DNA of 64,000 bases from Megalonaias nervosa. Lineage: Eukaryota; Mollusca; Bivalvia; Unionida; Unionidae. Where the stretch lies: NCBI GenBank assembly GCA_016617855.1, contig JAECUM010006659.1:42793-106792 (forward strand), in the 5' to 3' direction. Under the pieces are notes generated by a model that was not told where the DNA came from, did not search any database, and worked only from the letters and a program-made list of their open reading frames with translations. A program made the position numbers and the translations under genes. Shown here in pieces: positions 1-14,503 of this stretch (its first letter is position 1; every line of letters begins with the position of its first letter).

Positions 1-1659
1 TTAAGATTGTAGTAAAATAGCTTCTTTTAAAGCATGTAACCAATTATAGAGCCCCTATTATTTTCAATTTATGATGGACATTAAATGTACACATTAATTT
101 GTTCAGTAGCTGAAAACAAGCAGAATTTGTTCTGAATTTTGTAGTTTGAATCTGGCTACCCATGCATAGGATGGTAGCCTGTTGCATCTTGTAGACTGAC
201 CTCGTTTGACTCTAGCCCCATTGCATTCCTGGCATATGATGTACATTATACAGTGCTAGAGGAGGCTGAAAATAATGAAGGGAAGATCACTCATAACTCC
301 ATTCATATATGCTAAACAACCAAACCAACCCTCCTTATGTAATACTCAAATTCCTGTAACAGAAAAGCGAGAAAGGCTAGATAGCAACAAATTCTTAGTT
401 CTGTTTGACACTGTGAACCTCAGTATGACCTCTCGTAATAAAGTTCTTGGTGTATTTACAGATAAAAGTCTAACTTGGTCTAATCCCATTAAACATGTTT
501 AAAGGAAAAAGTTAAATCTTATCTTGGCTACTTGGGAAAATCCGAACATTCATTCATTTTCAATATTGGGTCATATTCAGTTTTATTCAGTCATATTTGG
601 TCTGTTATAAGGTACTTAGAGGTAACACCTGAAATTTAAATATAAGAAGACTCCTCAATATCCCAAATAGTGAATGTTAGCTCAGTGTATTGACAAGTTG
701 CATGACACAATGAATTATATTTAAATTTGGTCAGTACATGAAGGAATATTCTTCAGAAGGCCAAATTTGCATATCAGGTATCCAGAAAAGCCATTCCTAT
801 CTACCTAATCAATATCTTTCACAAAAGAGATGCTAATGGTACTTTAAATTGAATTTCTGTAAAAATTACATTATACCAAAGCCAAAGAAATAATGGTTTT
901 TCATATACTGCTCCAATCGTATGAAACAATGTTCCCAGTGTCACATTGCAGTTCTGTTCTTGTGGGTTTAAAGGAGACTAGAAATCATTGGAAATATACA
1001 ATAATAATTAAAGCACAGTAGGATAAAATCTTATTCTAAAGCATCATATCCAGTCGTAATGCCAATATTTAATTATTGACAAACATCCTGGGAAACTGAA
1101 TTTGTGGCCTCATATGCATAATTTCCATGCCTATTCATTTACTTTTCGTAATGTGACATCATAGTAGCGGCTCTAGCATCACAGCTAACAGTTGCTAGGG
1201 TTCATTTCATGTGAAAGACAATGCTGTTTTGTGTTACTTATGGGTGTACTAGTACACTAAGAAAAGGCTTTGGACTGCATATTTATTTTCTTTTCCAAAA
1301 GTTAAAGGCACAAAGAAAGCATGGATACATTATTGCAAGTGAGTTGATTTCAAATCAAACACCATACAGCACTCAGTGCTCACTATATTTCTCAAAGAAT
1401 GTTACAAGAGGGATCCTGAACAAATGGCTGCTCTTGGATACACAAATAATAGGTCAAGACTAAAAATTGGTGCTGTTCCAAACATACCTTTGGCAACTCA
1501 TCAGAACTACTGCCTTGAACTAACAAATATATTAATCCCACCCTAAATAAACCTACATAATTCCAATTCACTAATCATGAGCATGTATAAATTATTTGGG
1601 AATGCCTATATATGGCATTGTTCTCCATGGATTCTATAATGGTAACGCTCTAAATACAA

Positions 1660-2012
1660 ATTATTAGTCGATACTATTATTAGACAATAAGTATACATGT
1701 ATAATGGTACTATTATTAGACAACAAATATACATGCATAAGGGTACTATTATTAGATGATATGTATACATGTATAATGGTACTATTATTAGACAATGAGT
1801 ATACATGCATAATAGTACCATTATTGACGATAAGTATACATGTATAATGGTACTATTATTAGATGATAAGTATACATGCATAATGGTACTATTATTAGAC
1901 AATAAGTACATGTATAATGGTACTTTTGTTAGACAATAAGTTTACATGTATAATAGTACTATTATTAGACAATAAGCATACATGCATAAGGGTACGTTTG
2001 TTAGACAATAAC
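1660..2012. repeat. 36-bp minisatellite, about 10 units
   Basis: Units start near 1682, 1718, 1754, 1790, 1825, 1861, 1897, 1931, 1967 and 2002, each carrying TATACATG, TAATGGTACTATTATTAGA and an AATAAG-like end. Period 36 with point changes and occasional 1-2 bp losses. Being a multiple of three, it creates a long repetitive minus-strand open frame that is not a gene. Confidence 0.93.
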
Positions 2013-5000
2013 TTGAAAGTTATTTTGCATCCTTTCCATTATATAAATTATATTATCCTCAAACAAAATTTATATTTTGTAAAGTTAAGCTAGGCAAGAT
2101 AATGTAAAGTCTAAAAGCTATAAATAAGAATTTAACAAATTAGATATTCTTCCAGGTTTAGATCTAATTGCATCTCTTTTTTAAATTTTGATGGGGTCTC
2201 TTGTGAAGACTGCAAAACACAAAACTTGCACTGAGTCTCAGTCATGAAGATGTTAATTGTGCTTTCCAAATAATACATCAAGCATCCTAATGATCCAGTA
2301 GTCCAGGGTGTATTTGATTATGTAACTATTTGAGCAAGTATTCTCATTATAATCAAGTACTATAATTTCATAGATGTAAATAACATCTGGAACTTGCACA
2401 AATAGTGTAGTTCATATTAATTGAATGTACCATCATACAAGCTGGATGATGCTTATGGTGGGAAAATTAAGTGACAACTTTGGACTAAATGCCTAAACTT
2501 GGAGGGTTTTTGTATAATTTGAATGCATTTTTCTTTGTAAACATATGCAAGTTTACCAAATTTCCTGCAAAAAAATAACTCTTCTGATTATCATAGTTAT
2601 AATCTCAGTTGGAGAAGAAATGTAGAGAATGTTTGTGAAACCATAGCCTCGTCTCTGTGTCAAAAAACCTCAAGTACTGCACACCTAGAAGGATCAGTAT
2701 GGTAACTTCATTACTAAATTTGTTGAAGTCAATTCATACATATCTTTATATCAACATCACAATGTAGCATTACTGCCTGGTCTCTTGCCATGAATTTTAG
2801 CATCAAGATTCACTTTATGCAATTGATCTCTTCTCGTAAGTGATTAAATTCTCATATTTCACAACAGCTTTGCTCCTGCATTTCCAGTATGTAACATATA
2901 AGGAACAGCGTAGAAGTCTATCAAATATCTAGTTCTATATCACAAGATTAATTTTCAGATTTTTATTATACACTATAGGTAACTCCATGATGTTTACCTG
3001 GCCTACACATGATAATTGCTTGTCCCAGGTAATTCATGAGAAGCAATTTAGATATCTATCATCAGAGAAGGAAAAGTTAGGTCACGCATACTGATGCATA
3101 ATGAACTATAAGCAAATGGAGTTCCAGTCTATAATCAGAGCCTCTGCATTGATATGTGAGAGTCCTAGAATATTTTTTTATCTGTCCATTCATTCTTCTT
3201 GTAACCAGTATAGTTCTGCAACCATTACACATAAATGGAACCAATTTGATAGGTAAGTTGCTTGTTACAGGCCACCTTTTAAAGGTTTCTTATGTTCAGG
3301 TCCAGTTTTGATGGAGTTATTGCCCTTTTTCTGTTGACATTAAATTTCCAGATTTCTAATAGCAGAATAAGTTCAGGAGCCATTAAACATATTCTAATGA
3401 CATTTTGGTGCATAGATGTCCCAAGATGTACACATTCATTTTATTGGTTATGTCTCATCAACTCCATACTGAAATGGAAAAAGAGGGGCCCAGTGGAAGA
3501 CAAAAAAGGTGGGGTGGGGTGGGGTATGCAAATATCATCATCCACTTTTCATGACATGATTTTTTAAGTCGACAATGAAATTTTAAAAAAACATCATATA
3601 GTCTTACTCGACAGTGCTAGAAAAGTTTATATTTGTTAAGAAATTAATAAATCAATGACCCAGTATCTGGTTATTATTACCATTTCATGCATTTTGGTAA
3701 GGTCCACTTGGATTTGAATACCTTATGCTTAAGCATATACCCATTCCCTTCAAGAATTTATTTTTGGACAATTGATACCACTTCTTTTTCCTCCCTGTCT
3801 GCTATTTTGCAAGTAATTTCAGCATTGTTTTTGCTGAAGGTTTCATCATCATCTTCATTACATTTTCTATCAATGATCATCAACTGTGCTCTGAATCGGG
3901 GCCCCAGTTGATCAGCCAATAAAATTGATCGTCGTACATTTCTTTTTGCCAATGAGCGTACTAGGTTCAGCTAGCATGGGATGCATTCAGATCAGCCTAA
4001 CCATCAATAATAATCTTTTATCATTGTTTTCTTGGGTTTTTTTGTGATGAACACGCGTCATAGAGGGAAAGTTTTCTGTGCCAATGACAAAAAATAAGGG
4101 CCACTATTGCAAGAGCTTAGCCTAAAATGTACCTTGCATGACTACTGCATTATTTAAGTTGATATGGCTTTGTCTTTCTATTTTGTAATGTGTATAATAA
4201 CAGCTCGACATCACAAATAATAATATTACATCATGTAAGGCAAGGCATATTAATGACCACAAATTTAGAGTGCATTGTAAATTTTCGCTAGGTTAATCTG
4301 CCTTTTGTCAAATACAGTATTCTTCATTGTGTAACAACAGAATGTTATATTTCTGCTTATTTTGAATAAATTTATGAATGTCATCAAATAATTCTTTACT
4401 TAGCAAGGCATGCAAATAAGATTATTTTATTTCCAAACATTTTACTTGAAGTCAGCATTCCAATGAGATCTAATTCTTGGCCTTAGATTTCTTACTTCAT
4501 GATTTTGAAAAGAATTTTCATAACTTGAAAAAAAATGTGTTTATAGAACAGTGAAAGTCCTGCCACATTTTCCAAAACTGAGATGGACATACAGACAGAT
4601 GAATTAAAAGATATACTGGCACATGGACAAGCAAGGGTAACATAACTTAATATGTTGCCATTCTGATTCATTAAGGTAATTTCAGACTATCTCAAGTCTA
4701 ATGCATACAATACTATCCTTTTTTTCTAATGAGAATCAGAATATCTTATGAACCCGGTCAAGATGTTACCATAATCTCTGCATAGTTGAGATCACTGAAT
4801 ATTGTTCAGATGTTTATTGACTGTGAGAAAAAGCAAGATGTTACTTGTATCACACAATGCCAACTGTAACTGCTTATTAGATTTATTACAGCAGAAAGAA
4901 AGCTTACACTGTTTTTTAGTTATAAATGTACATACACGGTAATGTTCCAATTTGCAAAAGCTAAATATACCCAATGAATTTGGTACAGTAAGATAACGCG

Positions 5001-6984
5001 ACTAAAGATGAGAGTTAAAACACGCTGGGTAAAGAAACTATTGTCACATTGGCAGCGATTACTTTGCCCAACAACAGGTGGCAAACAAATTGCATTGATT
5101 GACAATCTGATCGGATGATTTAATATACGTTAACAAAACGTCCTTTTAGTATTATCAAAATTTAAATGTGTGTAGAAATAGATGAAAATAATACCTGTAG
5201 TAAGTTGTATTTTAGTCATACTTACGGCAAGTGTTTTTGTGAGGTTTTTTTTTATATCGTCTGCTACAGTTTGTCTTTGATATGCATGAGAACTTGTCTA
5301 TGATATGCTTGAGTAACTTCGGCACCTCATTTAAAAAAAGGTCACTGATTGGACCTGACCTACCAGGTAATTACAGGAGGTATCGGGGGAAAGTTGAAAC
5401 AAGATTTTGTGATGACTTGCTATATTGTTTTGTTAACAAAACCTCCATTTATAATGCCTGCCACCTGAGGGTTCTACCCAGGATTAGGCAAGTTTCTATT
5501 TAATGGAAACAATTGACAGGAAATCTGTGTTAGGACTTGAGAAATCGGGCTGTAATGTCTCCAGCAGTTTAATTAGTGATTCATCAAATACATTTGCATT
5601 ATAGTGCAACGTGCCCCCGTATGATGCCCCTAGATTGAAATTACCCACTGATCCTATCAAATGAGGAGAAAACAAAATAAAAAAGAGCACCCATGTACAT
5701 GTGTAGCCCAGGGCTGAAACTAAACAAAAGGTAAGGAAGACAAGTTTTAACAAATGAATCAGATAAATGTGAATTTATCACAGTAATTGATTACAGTGTA
5801 CGTTTCTACCCAGGATGGATTCATTTGAAAATGCTTCCTTCACTTTGAATACCTGAATGATCATGGAAAAAAATTAAACTAATTTGGGGAGTTTGACATC
5901 CTGTTCGTTGCCCCTGTCATTCACCAGCTAAAAAGACTGATGTGTAATTATATTAACAGTGGATATTGTCTTTTCAAGTGGAATAACAACCGACCAGCAA
6001 GTCGACCAATTAACAAGTAAACATAGGCTAGGTATGTTAAAGTCTTTTGTTTAATCTAGATGAACAAGTGACATAGAGAAAGGCCAAATTTATTGACTAA
6101 GCTTAATTGGCCAAGCCTGTGTTTTAGACAACCTGACGTGAAGGTAAAAATTTTGAGAATGATAATTACTGGCAAAGCACCTGCCCAAGTAACTTTTATA
6201 TACATGAAGAACCCCAATTAACGCAAAGTTTGGAAAACAAATACGTTAAATAGGTTTTCTTTCCACAAATGCTGCAAAGGAGTTTTCTTAGCAGTTGGAA
6301 TTGCAACTTCAAATACAGGCAGGTATTTTTTTTTTAATTTCGTTCTTGGCATTTCATCTTTTAAACGTGCAAATGATTTTACATAGCTGTATCATTAAAT
6401 CTGTAGTAAATATTTTTAAATGATATTGGCGCGAAAACTCGGATTGTTATAACAACTCACGGTGTTAATTTCTTGAAATGATTTTGGAAATGGGGAAAGG
6501 GAATAGCTACTTTATTCTTTATGAATTTAACGTCATTGCTTCTACTATTCATTTGTCAGATATGTGCTTAACTTTCAGTAGTGTGCTTCATTAGTAGATC
6601 CTGTACATCTGAATCATTGTTTGAGGAATAGAAAAGATTTTGATGTAAATAATCATTACAGCAGCTATTGTATTTTAAGGATGCATAATATGCTCAAAAA
6701 TCATTTCAGAACCAAATTGTAGGTTGCATCTTATAGTGAACATACAGGTAGGTAATGTCTTGACGTAAATTAACTGATCTCCAGCATTAGATCATTGATA
6801 CATTATTTTACAACAGTACCATGTGTGGAGGTCATACATTTTTCATTTGCTGTACAAAAAAAGGAAAATATTTATATACACTGTTCTAAGAATTTTTTAA
6901 ACTGTTATATTGATGATTGATCTGAATGTTTATGCATTTTCAAAATTGAACAAATTTGTTTGGATTTGAGTCACACAAGAGATA

Positions 6985-7082
6985 CATTAGGCAAAAGAAA
7001 TGTGTTTCCAGTCCACCAACCATCCCTATTTCTCATTGCCAACCCTGGCACTATTATCCTCCGTGGTACAAAATAAAACAAA
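6985..7082 (+). repeat. Dispersed repeat, copy 1 (pairs with 21640-21725)
   Basis: Shares AATGTGTTTCC, CCCTATTTCTCATTGCC and GACCCTAGCAC/AACCCTGGCAC-like words in the same order with 21640-21725. It looks like two fragments of one unidentified interspersed repeat. Confidence 0.6.
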
Positions 7083-8826
7083 ATTGACAAAAATCACATT
7101 ATGATATACCTTAATTTTTAAATCAGCGTAATCAGAAACTTTTTTTGCATTATCACTTGTTTAAGTATGCTTTTATAGCATCATCGATGAAGATCCTAAA
7201 AGTAAATTTACATTTTAACCTTTCCTTGCAGAAATGGGGGAGGAAATTGTTGAATGTAGCATTTTTGTATTGTAACAAGCATTAAATTTCCTTGACCCAT
7301 TCTACATTGGGCTTGTATTTACAGTTAAGAAACTCAAGTCAAAAAAGGTCCAGGTCACCATGATCTCAGAGTATAAAAAAACAATTTGCTGTGGTTAATT
7401 GATTTCCATCAGTTCTGATGACCAATGTAAATGTGTGTTAACTATGCACTGAGGTTTCCTCTGATCTTTCCCACCCAGTGTTAAATATTTGGACAGTTAC
7501 GTTGGTGTGGGAATTTTGGGGCACCCTCCCAGTTAAAAAGTCTGAACTTGCTGAAACCATGTAGTTGAGGCATATGATGTTTGCTTTATTCAAGGACTTC
7601 CTTAATTAAGTGACCTTGTATCAAACCCAACCTGCCAGAATCAGAAATAATATTTATTCTGAAAATAATTTGTAATTTTAATGATCTGATGTTTTAGCTA
7701 ATTATCCATTGTTTATGAACAGCTTCTACTCAGATGTACAGCATTGATTAGTGATATGATCACCAAATATTACAGCCTACTTAATTGTATGCAATCAAAT
7801 TAACACCAGCCTGTTCCTGTCATAGGTTGTTTGCATCTTGTGATCATTTGACCTCTGAAAATGTTGGTGACAAAATTTTTGATCATCTGAGCAGGTGATT
7901 TAAACGAGTTAGCACTGTATTTTGGCACAAGTGTTGGCTTATTAAAGAGATTAACATGTTCAAATTATTCTATCTGAGAAAATAAGTCGTCTTTAATTTT
8001 CTTTAAATCGTTAGAGTTTTATTTAGGCAGGGCTTGATGTATGGTCTCATGACTCTGCTAGACATGGTAGGAAGCTGCTACCCTATGTCATTCTTGCTCA
8101 GTTTTAAGCAAATTCCCTCGGTAATATAGGATACGATCTGACCACCCACCCAACATAACTGTCAAAGTATCTAACATGGGTGAGAAAGGTAAAAAGGAAA
8201 CACAGACCAGAGTTTGGGAAAATTAACTTTCAATTCAAGATTTATTTATAAAGTCAAAGATGAACATCAGAGTGACCTATTAAAATCATTCGTGTTGTAT
8301 ATCACCAGCTGTACCACACTTCAATGTGTATTCCAGAATAGCTGACAAGTATACAAGAATGTCAGTTTATATGATTCTTTCAGTTTGACTATTATGTCAC
8401 AAGCCACAAAAGACAGTCCAATGTACCCCTTTTTGACCCACAGCTGCCTGCATCGAGATAGACCAGTATTTCATGAGTATGAAAAAATAAAAATTCATCA
8501 TGAACAATACAATGTTCCAATCTTATACAAATCAGTAAAAGGGCCCTATTTATGAGTTGATAAGTGACTCTGAAAGAAGAACTTTGATTGGCTCATTCAG
8601 ACTACATGAAAGGTCTTATTCAGTCAACACTAATAGAAAATTTACTCTTAGTTGCATTTATTGCTTAAGCCGATATATACAAATTCAGGAGAAATGAGGA
8701 AATCTCACCACAGGCAGTCATGGGTAATAAGGGAGCATAGCAGATTTTTGCCAGTGGTTTACAATTATGGAGTAATAAGAATACTATAAGGAAAAGTTTG
8801 TAAATGAACTAGTTGGGCTAGAAAGG

Positions 8827-8832
<6 letters not shown>

Positions 8833-8896
<64 letters not shown>
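8833..8896. repeat. (TA)n microsatellite
   Basis: Uninterrupted TA dinucleotides over about 60 bp, led by GTGTGTG. Confidence 0.98.
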
Positions 8897-8900
<4 letters not shown>

Positions 8901-10864
8901 CATGACTCTATGGTCTTAAACTAACAGAAGAGAGCAAAAAACAAGTTTGCAAAATTGAACAATTTCCCTATAATACAAAGTGAAAATAAATTTATTTAAA
9001 AAAAACAGTATTGTTAATTAAATCCAAAATAGTCCTAAAAGTTCTATGACAAGTCCAAATGTATGAAGTTACAGTTGATGTTCCTTTAGTCTCCAATATG
9101 CTAATGTGCCAGTGGTCTGGACAGTGTGATGACTGCTGACTGTCTTTTGATGTATCACAATAATATAAGCCAAAATGTCCTTGTTTGAATTCACTATAAT
9201 TCAGAGTAATGTTTCTGTCCAAGAATATTATTCAACACTTCGTAATTCCAGTGAATAATAATTTGAATAAATAAATCCACCCAAATGAAAAACTGAACAA
9301 GAATGAGTAATTATTAGGTAAACAAGATTATATACACCTCTACTTGACCTAGGTCAAAATTAATATTTTTCTGAAAATACTGTCACTTAATGGAATTTTC
9401 CATTCTGGAAGTTTTTAAGGTCAGAATGAAGGCTATAAACATGTTCACAATTAATAATGATTTGAATATTATAATACAAATTATGAAATATGGTGTGAAA
9501 AACCAAACATTACAAGCTGTCTTTTGGTGCACAGTGTCCTTGGGCTTCCACCACCACTCCCCACTTCACCAATTAAAATTGATGGGTGATCAATCCAGTG
9601 TAAAGTTTCACTTCTAAATGACTGTTGTATGGCAACCCAGGCAACCTGGCCAGTCAAATCCAATGAGCAACTTTTCTTGAAGGCAGATTAAGGGTATGCC
9701 TGGGTCCAGTGCAGTCTTGCCCCCATTAGTCTGAGTGAAATAAAGTTGATTGCTTGATTGACATGTATTGTAAGATATATTTTAATAAGAAACTGCAATG
9801 GTCAACAGACACTGATTCTTCATAGGAACTCGTTCACTTTATGTATTGACATTGGGCTTCTGCAAGTTTTGAAACCATTCTTCTGCAAATGGTAGCAGGC
9901 ACTCTTAGAATTAAAATCAGATTTCAGAAAATGTCTTTAAAATACTTTTTGTTGTTAAAACCTCCAAATCTAAATAGGAAGTACGGTCTTCAGAGTTATC
10001 AAATATCATGATGATAAAAGATTGAATCTATCATTCCTGTTGCTTTTATTTTGCTTCAATAGTTTGCCAGATTTTACAACCAAAGAGAGCATGTTTTACG
10101 TGACAAGTATACAACTCTTCATACAAGATAGATTTTTTAAAAATTTATAGCTGGAATTGTGAGTGTGTGTGTGTTGTGGTTTGGAGTTTTTTTAAATGTA
10201 GCTTTAAAAATTTGTCAGTCATATTGCATAACCTCTTAACACTGAGCACCTAGCGAGGCAGCTGTTAGTACCATTTTTATAAATCTTTGGTATGACTTAG
10301 CCGGGGACTTGGAATAGAGTTGTCTCCATGGTAGAAACAGATGCAAATTATTTCTTCTCTTTACCACATGTTACTTGTTGTTCATTTATTTTATAACACC
10401 AATTTCTTACACGTAACAAAATATAAAAAATATCCCTAACATTTAAATCAGTTTCAACATCTTGAAAAAAGGTTATGTGTTAAATACAGGAAGAAAAAAT
10501 GAAATTGTTATTCCTCATTGTTTGAATTTTACAGTCTTTACTCTATCATTAGTATTATTACCTGTTTGATGCAGTTGACAGTGAATCTCATTTTCATACC
10601 TAGAGACAGATAATCATAGCAATAATATGAAACCAACCAAAACAAGTTGATTTTGTTCAAGACACACATTATTTAAATGTTAATAACAAGAGTCATTTTA
10701 TAGTTTAATGGAATTTATTTGCTCTCAAATTCAACTTTGAATCATATCTTTACATGTAAAAATTATAACTCTTATAACACAGAAAGTTGTAACCAGAAAA
10801 CCACATTTTTACACAATGCAGTATGATTGCACATCCAAATTTGTATTTATGGATGCAATTAACA

Positions 10865-11028
10865 GATACAGTCTGATAAAATGTATGATTTTGTTTAATG
10901 CCCCCCCCCAATTAAATAGACACAGATGGTAGTGATAGGTATCATACAGTCTGATAAAATGTATGATTTTGTTTAATGACCCCGAAAAATTAAAAAGATA
11001 CAAATGGTAATGATAGGTATCATACAGA
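10865..11028. repeat. 78-bp tandem duplication (two units)
   Basis: ACAGTCTGATAAAATGTATG occurs at 10868 and again at 10946, followed in both by TTTTGTTTAATG, then GATAGGTATCATACAG. The first unit contains a C9 run where the second has ACCCCGA. Confidence 0.93.
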
Positions 11029-11738
11029 TATAGTGTTCTCCATTCACAACTAATTCGTAATCTTACAGTTTCTTCACGCGGTCATGAATATAAGAAAATA
11101 AGATGGAAATGCATGCAAATAACATCTTAAGAAAAAAATATCTGTACCATCTGCCTTGTGTATTGCTGTCAAACGTTATGGTAGAATGATAGTATTCTTT
11201 GCTTTGTTCATTCTTTTGTCATCTGCAGATAAGACCACTTTTATTAAGTACAATTTATATTCATACATAATCAGAAAGCATGTTAGAAATCCATAATGAG
11301 TGGAAACCCAATGAATTTAGTAAGAGAACTAATTTATTGTAATTAATCAGGAACAAAGTAGAAATACATGTGCATATCAACTTAGAAATACAACGTGCAT
11401 TGCCAACAGGCAGATTAGTAAAGATTGTAATAAATGTACCGAATTAGCACAAATTTCATGACACTAACATGTGACTCAGCATTAAATATTAAATTTATTT
11501 TGGCATTTATCCCCACTTTAGTTTTAATGCTTTTAATCTTGGTGAAGGAACACAGTCTGTTTTAAATTGAGGGAACAGTTTATCACCCCTCCATTTCAAA
11601 AGAGAGAATTTTTTGAATATAGTAGGGATTTACTGAGGAAATAAAGGTAGGGGTTGAAAATATAATCTGCAGTCTTCAAACATTCAGTTGATATTTTCGC
11701 ACCAATTTGTAGACATTAGCAAGAATGTCATAATTCCA

Positions 11739-11985
11739 TAGGGCCAGGGCGTCCAAGTGGTGTAAAGTGCTCGCCTTTACTTTTCATTGCCATCTCACCT
11801 CTGTCCATGTGGATTAAAGTCACAGGCTTGGCCGATTTGGGTATGTTAGAAAGCTGCCAGTAGCTTTCCATGGTGGTTCTTACCAGGATGTTTCTGGGTT
11901 CTTCCTCCATAATTTATACTGGCCACCATGTATAGCCTATCTTGTATTGAGAGATGGCATTCAAAAACAAATTACAAAAACTACA
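11739..11985 (+). mobile_element. tRNA-derived SINE, family A, diverged copy
   Basis: Head GGGCCAGGGCGTCCAAGTGG matches the 36375 copy (GGCCCCGAGTGGCCGAGTGG), followed by CATCTCACCTCTGTC, then the body words CTGCCAGTAGCTT, GGTTCTTCCTCCA, ACTGGCCACCAT and TATAGCCTATCTTGT. Near-matching 10-bp repeats CATAATTCCA (11729-11738) and CATAATCCCA (11984-11993) may be target-site duplications. Confidence 0.8.
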
Positions 11986-13537
11986 TAATCCCACATCCTT
12001 GAATAGATCCTGGGAAAGGTACATATGCAGTTTCATTAACTGTGCTCAAGTTTTTACATTATTGTTTTTGAATGTTGTCCAAAAAATGCGCATAGAAAGT
12101 ATTTTTTCTTAACTTATGTGATAAACATGGCTAAAATTTTGCAACCTAAAATAAATCCAAACATTTTATATATCATTATCAGTTTGTTTGTATGAGAGTA
12201 AAATGTACTTTGTTAGGCCAAAAGAGAAAATGTGTTTCCTATTGCACTGATTTTAAAATTAATGTAGGTAGGTAGTATTTTTTTTGCCAAATATATTATG
12301 ATGATTAGTACATATATACTGTAATCTACTAAATGCTTCAGGTACTGGGCTAAACCAGCACATTTAGATGCACAAATCAATTTTGGGATTTATTTTTACT
12401 CTGTGGCAAAAAAGTGCTTAGGTCAACAACAAAAAGTAGGAATAGTCGGCAGACCGGAAACACATATTTGTTTTTGCCTTATCATTATTTATGTCTTGAT
12501 TGCATCTTTACATTTCATCTTCATAACTTGAAGACATGCCATATAGGACCTTCCTGTCTTTCCCTGAATGCTGAATGCACTGAAAATCAATGCAAATATG
12601 ATAAACAATGCCGGCAGTAAACACTATGCAGCATTCACTCCTTGATGTGGAACATTAATGAGCGTACACTATTAGATAGTCAGTTTGTCTTGGTAGCAAG
12701 TTGGCTTAATAAATCAATTACCTGATTTCAGTGTATGCTCCATAACTAAAATACCTCCAGTCTGTGTGAAATATTATCAAAATCTATTATTTTTTAAAAT
12801 CCTACAAGATTCTGCCATATTGCACACAAGTTTTCCTTTTTCTACCTTCCCAATACCCAGTAAATATAACAGTTATTAACTTTGAATTAGCACTCTCCAC
12901 TAATTTTTTCCCTTCACTTTGATTCATCCATACTGATTCCACATCAGTTTAGTTTATTACCCCTTTTGTCCTGTTTTTGATTTAAAAGGGTGTCAAAATT
13001 AGTATAATTAGCTCACAAGAAGTTAAATTGCTTCCATTTGGTTTTTAAGATGATTTGTAAATGTGTATATAAAATGTTTTATCATGGACATCAATAATCT
13101 ATGACAAAAATAATGTTGAATACTGGACATCAAGAGAGTTGGTAGTTTAGTTTTTAATGGCACTTTCAACTCATTATTTGCTTTATCACTCCAGAAGACT
13201 AGTAGCTAAGTACCCTTTCCAAAGGTAACACAAAGGCAGCCAATCAGAGCTGTTGTGAGCAAGTATTGAGCTTGTGACCCAGGTAACACTTGACCAACTT
13301 AGCTATTATGGCTCCTTACTTCAAGGGAGCTGAGCATGAATTTGCAGTGCTTTTACTGTGAATATTTTTTATAGTTTTTGTATTTTCTACAAACCATATC
13401 TTGCAAGTCCTAATTAAAAATAAAAATGTTATGAATGCTATTTTTTGGAAGAGTCATATACAACATTTTCAGTACAGATGATAAATTTTCAACAAAAATG
13501 CTGCTACCATATAAATAAAATAAAGAATTCATGGCAT

Positions 13538-13741
13538 GTACTCACTTATAAGTCGAGTATAATTGCAGACATCATGGACCCTGGTTTTTCTTTTACATAA
13601 TGAGCCAGCAGATCAAGGTATGTTGGTTGTTCTAGTCATTACTCTTAATTGCATAGACCCTGATCTGCCAGCACATGTGACTGCAGATCTGGATCAGTGC
13701 AGGTTGCAGTTGGACTCAAATTGTGAGTGAGCAAATGTAGT
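13538..13741. mobile_element. Palindromic MITE-like element, copy 1
   Basis: Left end TACTCACTTATAAGTCGAGT and right end GTTGGACTCAAATTGTGAGT are roughly reverse complements. Inside are AGACCCTGATCTGC and GCAGATCTGGATCAG, shared with copies at 59610 and 62860. No open frame, so it is non-autonomous. The class is inferred from structure. Confidence 0.75.
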
Positions 13742-13747
13742 ACATTA

Positions 13748-13830
13748 GTACAGAAGGTGTAGTGGTTAGCATACTGGACATGCAACCGCAAGTTTTAATC
13801 CTCCTATCAGATCATCATGGGTTAGCTACC
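13748..13830 (+). mobile_element. Degenerate tRNA-like SINE head (possible)
   Basis: GTGTAGTGGTTAGCATACTGG resembles a tRNA D-arm/A box, and a weak AAGTTTTAATCC occupies the B-box position. It is not a working tRNA gene: acceptor stem pairing is not evident. Confidence 0.4.
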
Positions 13831-14503
13831 ATGCTTTTCTCCAATGGCAGTGACACTAAATAAACTACTCATGTATTGATTTTGATGTGCCATAAATGAC
13901 CAAACCAAACCAGTTCAGAAGGGTTTCCAAAACTTATTATTGAATAAGCATTAGTTCTTAATTTGTGGAAATTGCTGTAAAGCAGAAGCAATGGAAAGCA
14001 TGGCAAGTACACCAGACAAGATTTGTTGAATTGGTATTCATACACTGGACATTTGCACACAAAAAAGCACAACATAGCAGAAGGTAATTAACTTCCTGCT
14101 CATTTAGTTCCAGCATGAGATGTTATCAGCAGCATGGGGTCAGCAAGAGAGGATTGACCTGAAATGACCATATCAAATTTTCTTCATTTTATGTTCAATA
14201 AATGCCATTGCCATAATATATGAATTCTGATGGGGGTTGATTGACTAGATATCATCAGACAATATTCTTCACCCTTTGCTTTGTAGATCTACGTGAGAGA
14301 CTATTCCACACATATACCCAAATGAAGGCTTCAGAGATTTTATTTGTTTATAAAAGATACCCCTTACAAACTGATTCTAATTATTGTTAACCATGATTTT
14401 TGAAGATTGCTTTTGAGGGTTTTTTTTAAGATTTGACCAGGTACATCAACAGTTCAATGCGTAATCATAGAATCCAAACATCAGCATTGTAAGTGTTTCG
14501 TTT

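Noticed and set aside
1606..1911. Minus-strand open frame of 101 codons with repeated Ser-Asn-Asn-Ser-Thr words
   Set aside because: It is the 36-bp minisatellite read in frame; the period is a multiple of three.
5496..5753. Minus-strand frame starting with a signal-peptide-like hydrophobic stretch
   Set aside because: It begins at TTG rather than ATG, has an unplaced acceptor-like site inside and no recognisable domain; chance is the simplest reading.
8031..8130. Possible SINE fragment (GGGCTTGATGTATGGTCTCATGACTC...)
   Set aside because: No clear A/B boxes and no second copy to align in the window.
9481..9663. Minus-strand frame within 9520-9760, Gly/Ser-rich
   Set aside because: The region looks like a dispersed repeat ending AAATAAAGTTGATTGCTTGATTG; no gene evidence, and no second copy in the window to prove the repeat.
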